7,640 bases of DNA. Origin: Methylococcaceae bacterium NSP1-1 (GTDB lineage Bacteria > Pseudomonadota > Gammaproteobacteria > Methylococcales > Methylomonadaceae). Position 1 is the first letter of the stretch. Every line of letters begins with the position of its first letter. A program made the position numbers and the translations under genes. The notes below the pieces were generated by a model. The model worked only from the letters and a program-made list of their open reading frames with translations, did no database searches and was not told the origin of the DNA. The stretch is taken from positions 1 through 7,640 of the forward strand of contig NQJG01000031.1 of NCBI GenBank assembly GCA_002256465.1, given 5' to 3'. Shown here piece by piece: positions 1-5,519 of this stretch.

Positions 1-1596
1 ACAACGACGATAGAGTTAACGGCAATAGATGATAGCGTCGCGCCGGAACCGCAAACGGTAAGCATCGAGCAATGGCTAGGCTTTTTCGCGATGGTGTTCG
101 GGATCTTCATGGCGATCCTGGACATCCAGATCGTCGCCAGTTCGCTGGCACAGATTCAGGCCGGGCTTTCGGCGACCCTGGATGAAATCACCTGGGTGCA
201 GACGGCTTACCTGGTGGCGGAAGTGGTGATCATCCCGCTATCCGGCTGGCTGGCCCGGGCTTTTTCCACCCGTATCTTGTTCGTACTGTCATGCGGCGGC
301 TTTACTTTAATGAGCTTGTGCTGTGTGTTCGCCTGGAATCTTCAGTCCATGGTGGTGTTCCGCGCCTTTCAGGGCTTGTTCGGAGGGGCGATGATACCGA
401 CCGTGTTTGCGGTAATCTACACCTTGTTTCCGCGCCGTCTGCAACCGGCGATGGTGATAGTGGTCGGCATGGTGGTGATGATTGCACCTACCGCAGGGCC
501 GGTGCTGGGCGGCTATCTGACTGAAGTCCTGTCCTGGAAGGCGCTGTTTCTGATCAATATCGTGCCTGGCGTGCTGGTGTGTTTGGCTACCTGGCGGTAC
601 GTCAGGATCGATGAACCGGAGTGGGAGCTTTTGCAAAAAATCGATTTTCCCGGCATCGTTTACATTGTACTCTTCCTCGGCAGCATGCAATTCGTGTTGG
701 AAGAGGGCGTGCGCGAACAATGGTTCGAAAGCCGGGAGATCGTGTTTTTCAGCCTGATTGCATCGCTATCGGGCGTCGCGCTATTCCATCGCGAACTGAC
801 CATAGAACATCCCATCATCGATCTCTGGGCATTCCGCAATCGCAATTTTGCGGTCGGCTGTACATTCAGTTTCATCCTCGGCATCGGTATGTTTACGCTG
901 ATGTTTTTGATGCCGGTCTATCTGGCCAGCGTTAAGGGTTTGAACAGCTTGCAGATCGGCCAGTACATCATGGTCACCGGCCTGTTTCAGTTATTGTCCG
1001 CGTTTGTCGCAGGCCCCTTGGCGAAACGCATCGATTCCCGGCTGATGCTGGCGCTGGGATTATCCGGCTTTGCGCTGGGTAGCTGGATGAACGGCAATCT
1101 CACTCAAGAGTCCGGCTACTGGGAATTCTTCTGGCCGCAGGCGATTCGGGGCTTTTCCTTGATGTATTGTTTCCTGCCCATCAATTCCCTTGCACTGGGC
1201 ACCTTGCCGCCGGAGGAAGTAAAAAATGCCAGCGGGCTGTATCACCTGATGCGCAACCTGGGCGGTGCGATCGGTCTGGCGGTCGCCAACACGTTGATGA
1301 TACAACTTAATAAGCACCATTACGCCGTATTGCGCGAATCAGTGACGCCCGGCTCTCCGCAGGTACAAGCTTTTTTGGGCGGATTACAAGAACGAATGGC
1401 GGGCTCGGCGTTGCCGGATGTAGAGTCTGCCGCACTGAAACAGCTTTATGTCCTGGTGATGCGCGAAGCTGAAGTCCTTACTCTCAACACCCTGTTTCAC
1501 GGTCTGAGCCTGATTTTCCTGTTGTCGCTGTTGTTGATGCCCTGGGTCAGCAAAGTATCAGCAGCATCCGGTGATGAGCCTGTTGGTGGACATTGA
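1..1596 (+). CDS. DHA2-family MFS multidrug exporter (EmrB/QacA type), 5' end off the window
   Basis: Predicted inner-membrane proton-coupled exporter of the 14-TM DHA2 family. The frame is open from base 1. The first visible ATG (position 91) lies inside TM1, so the true start is upstream, probably only a few codons away judging from EmrB. Of 531 visible residues, the LDIQIV stretch around residue 40 matches the family TM1 motif, WVQTAYL and the following GWLARAFSTR match TM2 and the TM2-3 loop, and APTAGPVLGGYL matches antiporter motif C in TM5. Many further hydrophobic segments follow to a short polar C-terminus, and the gene ends with TGA. Family members usually work with a HlyD/EmrA-type adaptor and a TolC channel; such an adaptor gene would be expected upstream, outside the window. 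Substrate unknown. Sampled lines are in the mid-50s percent GC, against roughly 35-42% in the right-hand genes. Confidence 0.95.
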   Translation, partial: TTTIELTAIDDSVAPEPQTVSIEQWLGFFAMVFGIFMAILDIQIVASSLAQIQAGLSATLDEITWVQTAYLVAEVVIIPLSGWLARAFSTRILFVLSCGGFTLMSLCCVFAWNLQSMVVFRAFQGLFGGAMIPTVFAVIYTLFPRRLQPAMVIVVGMVVMIAPTAGPVLGGYLTEVLSWKALFLINIVPGVLVCLATWRYVRIDEPEWELLQKIDFPGIVYIVLFLGSMQFVLEEGVREQWFESREIVFFSLIASLSGVALFHRELTIEHPIIDLWAFRNRNFAVGCTFSFILGIGMFTLMFLMPVYLASVKGLNSLQIGQYIMVTGLFQLLSAFVAGPLAKRIDSRLMLALGLSGFALGSWMNGNLTQESGYWEFFWPQAIRGFSLMYCFLPINSLALGTLPPEEVKNASGLYHLMRNLGGAIGLAVANTLMIQLNKHHYAVLRESVTPGSPQVQAFLGGLQERMAGSALPDVESAALKQLYVLVMREAEVLTLNTLFHGLSLIFLLSLLLMPWVSKVSAASGDEPVGGH

Positions 1597-1718
1597 ACTA
1601 TCACCAATGGGTTAATACAACTGCTCATGGTCGGTCGTAGCATTAGAATCATACTGAAATATTCACCCCAAATCTTTTAAGATTCTTAAATTTATACTTT
1701 TTAAAAATATTGCTGGTT

Positions 1719-1835
1719 TTATCGATGACCACCGTGAACGCCTCCTCCAAACCCGCCCCCATGCCACCCGCCGCGGCCATGATAGCCCCCACTATAACCG
1801 CCTCGATAACCACCATAATGCCCGCCATAAGCCGG
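1719..1835 (-). pseudogene. In-frame C-terminal remainder of the Gly/Tyr-rich lipoprotein gene
   Basis: Directly after the TAA at 1836-1838 the lipoprotein frame stays open for 38 codons to a second TAA at 1719-1721. The translation is rich in GGY, GGH and GGG units and contains YHGRGGWHGGG, so it clearly belongs to the same low-complexity protein. The codon before the stop is GGT, and GGT-TAT is a frequent pair in this gene, so a TAT-to-TAA change would explain the interruption. Alternatives are a sequencing error or stop readthrough. Stop reassignment is unlikely because neighbouring genes end normally in TAA and TGA. Confidence 0.6.
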
Positions 1836-2078
1836 TTAACCGCCACCATGACGCCATCCATAAGCAGGATAGCGGCCATGATAACCTCCTCCGTAACCAA
1901 AGCTAAACCCGAAGGACGGATAATAACCGTAGCCATAACGCATATAATTCCCGTAATAGTAGGGATATTGGTAATAGTTATATCCTCTATAGGGAGCATA
2001 ATAATTACCCGCATAGGGATAATAAGGCGCACACGAGACCATCAAAAGGAGCAACACTATTAAAAATGATTTTTTCAT
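1836..2078 (-). CDS. Gly/Tyr-rich small lipoprotein, apparently cut short by an in-frame TAA
   Basis: Encodes 80 residues. MKK, a leucine-rich hydrophobic stretch and a lipobox (MVSC, Cys16) predict a type II signal peptide and a lipid-anchored protein. The rest is low-complexity Tyr/Gly/Pro/Asn with almost no charge, typical of glycine-tyrosine-rich envelope proteins whose function is generally unknown. A weak AGGT lies about 10 bases before the ATG. After the TAA at 1836-1838 the same frame continues for 38 codons with the same composition, and the YHGR motif occurs on both sides. The natural protein may therefore be 119 residues, with this copy truncated by a point mutation. The gene converges on the exporter gene. 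Longer open frames on both strands here (1649-2032 minus, 1710-2063 plus) are by-products of the repetitive codons. The reading frame choice is secure; whether the product is functional is not. Confidence 0.75.
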   Translation of the reverse strand: MKKSFLIVLLLLMVSCAPYYPYAGNYYAPYRGYNYYQYPYYYGNYMRYGYGYYPSFGFSFGYGGGYHGRYPAYGWRHGGG

Positions 2079-2226
2079 AATTTATGACCTGCACGCCAGA
2101 GAGCTTACGTCTGCCAATTGCAATCGATCATTTTGAAATACCTGTAAGATTAAGCTATTTCGCTTAGTCCCCATTCCTTTTAATTGACTTGATGCTCCAC
2201 CTACGAATATATGAACCATCCAGGCG

Positions 2227-2445
2227 TTACAGTTGGTTATCTGAATTTTGATTTCTCTTTCTGATTTGAAACCTTTTAAAATTTACAAACCCCCGATGAT
2301 GGCGATCCCTATACGGCTGTTGCTTCGCTTGATTTTGCAATAAAGCTAACTGCGCTTTCAAAACTTCGACGAATGGGTTGCCCACTCCAAACTTTTTTTC
2401 CAGCCTTGGAATGTCTTCCCTCAGCAAGTCTATTTCTGAAACCAT
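2227..2445 (-). CDS. Hypothetical 72-residue protein, acidic helical N-half and basic tail
   Basis: I do not recognise a family. The start is chosen at 2445 rather than at the upstream ATG at 2460, because AGGAGA (2452-2457) sits 6 bases before the inner ATG and overlaps the codons that a 77-residue version would need. The product begins MVSEIDLLREDIPRLEKKFG. Residues 4-18 and 25-43 look helical, the latter with leucines at spacing suited to a short amphipathic helix or coiled coil. Residues 45-64 are strongly basic (RDRHHRG, KRFQIRKR), which could contact nucleic acid or membrane surfaces. There is no signal peptide or membrane segment, so it is predicted cytoplasmic. It lies between the Sel1-repeat gene and the lipoprotein gene on the same strand, with about 200 bases upstream, so it may have its own promoter. 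Confidence 0.6.
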   Translation of the reverse strand: MVSEIDLLREDIPRLEKKFGVGNPFVEVLKAQLALLQNQAKQQPYRDRHHRGFVNFKRFQIRKRNQNSDNQL

Positions 2446-2642
2446 TGATCTTCTCCTCATATTGATTATTTAATAAAACCCATTTGCATTCGTCTTATAG
2501 GACAATATCTATCGAAATTAAATCCAATTTTCCGCTACAAAATTCATGTTTGATTCTGAGGCAAGATTTTAAAGGCGACTCATTAGAACATTACTCTGAG
2601 CCACGCATGATTAATCCGGTGGTTTCTTGAGGATATTTGGGT

Positions 2643-3659
2643 TTATTGCGCAGCTTGCGGGTGCGTAGCAATCCAATCACGAACGAGCTTTTGCCCTTCT
2701 TCGATTTGCGATGGAGTCAACTTTTTAGCCAGGCTATCCAGCATCTTTAGTGCCTTCTCTACCCCTTGTGCCGCGGCTAGGTTTGTCCACATATAGGCTT
2801 GAACATGGTCCTGCGGCACGCCAGTTCCATGAAAGTACATCGAGCCGAGGTTGAATTGCGCCATCGCTTCGCCCTGATCAGCGGCCTTACGAAACCAAAA
2901 CGCGGCTTGTTTATCATCTTGCACCACGCCCTTGCCACTAACATACAATACCCCGAGATTGTTTTGCGCTTCTGCATTGCCCTGTTCGGCGGCTTTGCGA
3001 TACCACGCGACGGCTTGTTTATCATCTTGCACCACGCCCTCGCCCTCGATATACATTGAGCCGAGATTGTTTTGTGCCGTTGGCAATCCTTGTTCGGCGG
3101 CCTTGCGATACCAAAATGCAGCTTGTTTATCATCTTGCGCCACGCCTTCACCATTGGCATACATTGCTGCGAGATTGTTTTGGGCAATTGCGTCGCTCTG
3201 TTCGGCGGCCTTGCGATACCAAAATACAGCTTTTTCATCATCTTGCGCAACGCCTTCGCCCCTGTTATACATTACGCCAAGATTGTATTGTGCCAGTGCC
3301 AAGCCCTGCTCAGCGGCCTTGAGAAACCACGCAACCGCTTGATTGGGGTCCTTCACCACGTCACCTTGGCCCTCGTTATACATCAATCCGAGGATAAGCT
3401 GTGCCTCTGCATAGCCCTGTTCAGCGGCCTTGCGAAACCAAAACGCGGCTTGTTTATCATCTTGCGCCACACCCTTGCCATTGGCATACATCACACCGAG
3501 ACTGTTTTGCGCCTCTGCATCACCCTGTTCAGCCTTTATGCGTATTTGCTGCTCCACACTTTCATCAGAGTTTTGCATTGGCTCAGCATTTGAGTGACTG
3601 ACAAACAATCCAGTGAATAATAGTGCAGAGAGAACCACAACCGATAAAAAATCACGCAT
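2643..3659 (-). CDS. Secreted Sel1-like tetratricopeptide repeat protein
   Basis: Encodes 338 residues. Residues 1-25 form a Sec signal peptide with a likely cleavage after SNA (A25/E26), so the protein is predicted periplasmic. From residue 43 it consists of seven Sel1-like repeats of 36 residues (the second has 37): 43-78, 79-115, 116-151, 152-187, 188-223, 224-259 and 260-295. The shared pattern is AEQG-AQ-NLG-MY-GEGV-QDD-A-WYRKA. Residues 296-338 are a degenerate capping segment. Sel1 repeats form helical solenoids that bind proteins; known members act in envelope processes, signalling or host interaction, and no specific partner can be read here. The start at 3659 is the only Met giving a full signal peptide; no good Shine-Dalgarno is visible. 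Several open frames on both strands inside it are caused by the 108-base periodicity and are not genes. Confidence 0.95.
   Translation of the reverse strand: MRDFLSVVVLSALLFTGLFVSHSNAEPMQNSDESVEQQIRIKAEQGDAEAQNSLGVMYANGKGVAQDDKQAAFWFRKAAEQGYAEAQLILGLMYNEGQGDVVKDPNQAVAWFLKAAEQGLALAQYNLGVMYNRGEGVAQDDEKAVFWYRKAAEQSDAIAQNNLAAMYANGEGVAQDDKQAAFWYRKAAEQGLPTAQNNLGSMYIEGEGVVQDDKQAVAWYRKAAEQGNAEAQNNLGVLYVSGKGVVQDDKQAAFWFRKAADQGEAMAQFNLGSMYFHGTGVPQDHVQAYMWTNLAAAQGVEKALKMLDSLAKKLTPSQIEEGQKLVRDWIATHPQAAQ
2775..3533 (-). repeat. 108-bp tandem repeat array encoding Sel1 repeats
   Basis: Seven in-frame units of 108 bases (one of 111) underlie the Sel1 repeats. Units differ most in the first helix and share long identical stretches, for example the segment encoding QDDKQA and the segment encoding RKAAEQG. 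Such conservation at DNA level suggests recent unit duplication or gene conversion, and copy number may vary among strains. Confidence 0.85.
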
Positions 3660-3696
3660 ACTTACGACAATAAATCATTCGTTTAAAATTAAGGAT

Positions 3697-3855
3697 TTAA
3701 TAATAGTCATCCTGTAAAATACCCTTAACATAAGGGTAAAACAGTTGAGTGCAGCCTTCCAGTTTTGTAACGGCATCGTCCATTTTAAGCCCCGGCTTTG
3801 AAGGAGACGATTTAATTTTTTGAATTACAACAATAACCAAAAACACCATTTCCAT
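3697..3855 (-). CDS. Possible 52-residue ORF upstream of the Sel1 gene
   Basis: Uncertain small gene. Starting at the ATG at 3855 it encodes a short hydrophobic N-terminus (VFLVIVVI), a basic linker and a charged C-terminal half that looks protein-like (KMDDAVTKLEGCTQLFYPYV). It ends 37 bases before the Sel1 gene on the same strand, so the two could be cotranscribed. Against it: its ATG lies in the palindrome CCATGG shared with the start of the plus-strand membrane-protein gene, so the two genes would overlap head to head by two bases. There is also no clear Shine-Dalgarno, only a weak GAG some 11 bases upstream. A start at 3849 would avoid the overlap. No family recognised. Confidence 0.3.
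   Translation of the reverse strand: MEMVFLVIVVIQKIKSSPSKPGLKMDDAVTKLEGCTQLFYPYVKGILQDDYY
3720..3738. repeat. Perfect 8-bp inverted repeat with 3-base loop
   Basis: TACCCTTA (3720-3727), loop ACA, TAAGGGTA (3731-3738). It lies 61 bases upstream of the Sel1 start on the minus strand and inside the possible small ORF. There is no convincing U-tract, so it is a poor intrinsic terminator. It could be an operator near the Sel1 promoter or a small RNA hairpin, or a chance palindrome. Confidence 0.4.
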
Positions 3856-4366
3856 GGATTTATTACTCAAATATCTAGCGCTTTGTTTTTTTATCAATAA
3901 CCCAGCTGATTTGATTCCACCAAAATCTTTCATGTGGAAAAACGTCATTTTTTACCTGGTTTCCGGGATGATCGTTGAGGGTTTAATCTCTGATCCTGCC
4001 GATGGTGCCTTGGAGGTCATTTTACGAACCATCATGGCATTTTCGACTGTTGGCGTAATATTGATCATCCAGAAAAAATGGCATTATTACAATCAATTGT
4101 ATACAGCAATCTTCGTCTGCGAAAATTTTATCATGACCTTGGCGACAGCAACCGAAGGTTTATATCACTTGATGATAATGGAACATGTCGAAAAGGCAGA
4201 AGAAATTTCGATTGGCTTGGGAATATTTTTGGTCTTCTGGTATATCGCGATTATCAGCTACATTTTCCGGCAACTATTAGAGTTTAAAATGAGTGGCAGC
4301 ATCATCATGGCATTTAGCTATTTCGTTTTAACCTACGGCATTCCGATGTTGTTTATGGATATATAA
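3854..4366 (+). CDS. Hypothetical integral membrane protein, 170 residues
   Basis: Predicted inner-membrane protein with four or five hydrophobic segments, approximately residues 30-45, 56-72, 82-105, 120-138 and 148-168. The N-terminal part (LLKYLALCFFINNPADLIPPKS) precedes the first strong TM. Its pattern of a leucine-rich helix followed by P-x-D-L-x-P resembles small proteobacterial membrane proteins with a Yip1-like topology, which supports keeping the start at 3854. A conserved-looking acidic/histidine stretch (MEHVEKAEE, residues 109-117) lies between TMs. There is no Shine-Dalgarno before the ATG at 3854 or before the next in-frame ATG at 3932, so the start is not secure. It diverges from the Sel1 gene and has no same-strand neighbour. 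Function unknown; I make no claim beyond membrane location. Confidence 0.75.
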   Translation: MDLLLKYLALCFFINNPADLIPPKSFMWKNVIFYLVSGMIVEGLISDPADGALEVILRTIMAFSTVGVILIIQKKWHYYNQLYTAIFVCENFIMTLATATEGLYHLMIMEHVEKAEEISIGLGIFLVFWYIAIISYIFRQLLEFKMSGSIIMAFSYFVLTYGIPMLFMDI

Positions 4367-4440
4367 ATCTACTGTATTAGGAGGTCGTGCAATATAATAT
4401 CAACACGTAACCAATACGGCATTACAGAATGAAGATATAA

Positions 4441-4581
4441 CTAACCTGGTCTTGAGGTATGGTGGTTATAAGATTGCTGAGCAAATAACTTGTTTGCCAG
4501 TAAAACGAAAAACTGAAAAAAAGCAGTGCCGGCTATCGCAAAAAGAGAGGTTAGTAAAATCATTATCTTTATAATTTTCAT
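4441..4581 (-). CDS. Small membrane protein, 46 residues
   Basis: ATG at 4581, TAG at 4441-4443. The product starts MKIIKIMILLTSLFAIAG and carries one long hydrophobic stretch covering about residues 4-28 (through FFQFFVLL), followed by a short polar tail (NKLFAQQSYNHHTSRPG). The positive start, uninterrupted hydrophobic core and polar tail are what a single-pass membrane peptide or an uncleaved signal peptide looks like. A partial Shine-Dalgarno (GGGA) lies about 8 bases before the ATG. The codons fit the AT-rich surroundings. It converges on the 170-residue membrane-protein gene. No family recognised. A chance AT-rich frame is the main alternative. Confidence 0.45.
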   Translation of the reverse strand: MKIIKIMILLTSLFAIAGTAFFQFFVLLANKLFAQQSYNHHTSRPG

Positions 4582-4801
4582 GTTCAGTTCCCAAAGATTT
4601 GTTTATTGTGTATGCAAATAATCCTCTCGTTAAATAAACAAAACAAGCACTTTAATGAGTAGGACAAATACAGTTTTAGGTGCTTTGTCCGGTGCCATCA
4701 TAGCCTGTTGCAAGCCTGCAACAATCTATTCCGGATCAATCTTGGGAGTTAGAGATGAGTTTGCTATGAGTATTTTGTGTCGTTAAACGAACAGTCAAAT
4801 T

Positions 4802-4830
4802 TTGGCAGCTTTCTATGTTTTTTGTATAAA
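4802..4830 (+). promoter_or_regulatory. Sigma70-like promoter with no obvious gene downstream
   Basis: TTGGCA (4802-4807), a 17-base spacer and TATAAA (4825-4830) match the -35/-10 pattern with one mismatch from consensus in each element. Transcription would start near 4837 and run toward the 3' end of the bacterioferritin gene on the opposite strand. In AT-rich DNA such a match can occur by chance. Confidence 0.35.
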
Positions 4831-4928
4831 AACAACATAAAAATAAGTGGTTATCCAGTTATAAATTAATATTTAAATGCAACAATAATGCTGACAATCA
4901 CCGCAATGATTGCCGAATATATTAGATC

Positions 4929-4981
4929 AGTTCTATCGCAAATATTTAAAGACCGTAGATCCGGTTATTTACGACAGAACT
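4929..4981 (-). ncRNA. Long stem-loop in the 3' untranslated region of the bacterioferritin gene
   Basis: On the minus strand, AGTTCTGTCGTAAATA and TATTTGCGATAGAACT form a 16-bp stem in which two positions are G-U wobbles and the rest are Watson-Crick. The 21-base loop contains a further short helix, ACCG/CGGT. As plus-strand RNA the two wobble positions become A-C mismatches, so pairing favours the minus transcript. The structure begins 8 bases after the bacterioferritin stop. There is no U-tract directly after it, so it is better described as an mRNA 3' stem-loop (stability, decay or Rho-related end) than as a classical intrinsic terminator. Confidence 0.55.
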
Positions 4982-4989
4982 CTTTCAAT

Positions 4990-5433
4990 TTATTCGCCTG
5001 GTTTTTTTAGCATCTTGCGCACATCACCCAAATGCATTTCCTCTTGTGCGATCATGCGCCGGGCATATTCTTCAAGCAGAACATTGCGGCCGTTCACCAG
5101 ATCAAGCAAGTGAGTGTATTCGGCTAAAGCCTGCGTTTCATGCTCCAGAGATTCCCGCAGAATATCGCCAATATCGTGGCGATGTGTTTCCAACAAAGAG
5201 CCGATCCCCAAGGATGGATGACCATTTAAATGGGTAATCAATTCGCCTGCTTCGTTGGCATGGGCCAAAGACTCAGTCGCTTGACTGCGCATCCAGGAAA
5301 CAATCGGAATACGGTTGTAACCAAAAACCATCAATGCATAATGGGTATAACGAACAACACCTGCTAACTCCGCCTCCAGAATTTTATTGAGTACGGTAAC
5401 CACTGCATCAGTATCGATTTGGGTATTTGTCAT
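4990..5433 (-). CDS. bfr: Bacterioferritin-like protein (ferritin-like diiron four-helix bundle)
   Basis: Encodes 147 residues, close to the usual bacterioferritin length of about 155. It is a predicted cytoplasmic iron-storage protein that oxidises Fe(II) at a diiron site and forms a 24-mer cage. Visible elements: Glu22 in ELAGVVRY (helix A), Glu54 and His58 in ESLAH (helix B), Glu99 in LEHET (helix C), and Glu131/His134 in EEMH (helix D). Helices C and D match the canonical site. In helix B the Glu-His spacing is four residues instead of three by hand alignment. Leu56 occupies the place of the haem-ligating Met52 of E. coli Bfr, so haem binding is doubtful. The start at 5433 is supported by AGGAGA at 5439-5444, five bases upstream. 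It appears to be a single-gene unit with a 3' stem-loop; no iron-box or Fur site was recognised upstream. Confidence 0.9.
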   Translation of the reverse strand: MTNTQIDTDAVVTVLNKILEAELAGVVRYTHYALMVFGYNRIPIVSWMRSQATESLAHANEAGELITHLNGHPSLGIGSLLETHRHDIGDILRESLEHETQALAEYTHLLDLVNGRNVLLEEYARRMIAQEEMHLGDVRKMLKKPGE

Positions 5434-5519
5434 GAGAGTCTCCTAAATCAGAATGAATAAAGCTTGACTATAAAGGTTTTTTCTGAAGTGCACGAATAAA
5501 GCCGTTATTCCAAGCGCTA

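Larger units (their letters stand above)
4582..4989. other. AT-rich intergenic region, about 400 bp
   Basis: There is no convincing gene between the 46-residue ORF and the bacterioferritin stop. It holds a 10-bp inverted repeat, TTTGTTTATT (4598-4607) and AATAAACAAA (4633-4642). It also holds a 7-bp inverted repeat, TGTTGCA (4706-4712) and TGCAACA (4717-4723), a plus-strand promoter-like pair at 4802-4830, overlapping palindromes at 4895-4913, and the long hairpin at 4929-4981. Weak ORFs (plus strand 4655-4786, 43 codons; plus strand from 4888, 40 codons) lack ribosome-binding sites. Confidence 0.7.

Noticed and set aside
1671..1684. AATCTT-TT-AAGATT hairpin between the convergent exporter and lipoprotein genes
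   Set aside because: Six mostly A-T pairs with a two-base loop and no clear T-tract; too weak to call a terminator.
1649..2032. 127-codon minus-strand frame and 117-codon plus-strand frame (1710-2063) over the lipoprotein gene
   Set aside because: Both are repetitive Ile/Met/Thr/Ala-rich shadows of the Gly/Tyr codon repeats. Only the frame starting at 2078 gives a signal peptide with a lipobox.
2777..3593. Several long frames on both strands inside the Sel1 gene
   Set aside because: They repeat with the 108-base unit and stay open only because the unit length is a multiple of three. They have no domain features of their own.
4706..4723. TGTTGCA-AGCC-TGCAACA inverted repeat
   Set aside because: A tidy 7-bp dyad, but with no T-tract and no neighbouring gene whose end or start it would serve.
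4655..4786. 43-codon plus-strand ORF (MSRTNTVLGALSG...)
   Set aside because: It has a slightly hydrophobic centre but no Shine-Dalgarno and no recognised relative; it could be chance in a 400-base gap.
4910..5113. 67-codon plus-strand frame and the frame starting ATG at 4888
   Set aside because: The first begins at TTG and mostly lies antisense to bfr. The second is 40 codons without a ribosome-binding site and runs through the hairpin and over the bfr 3' end.
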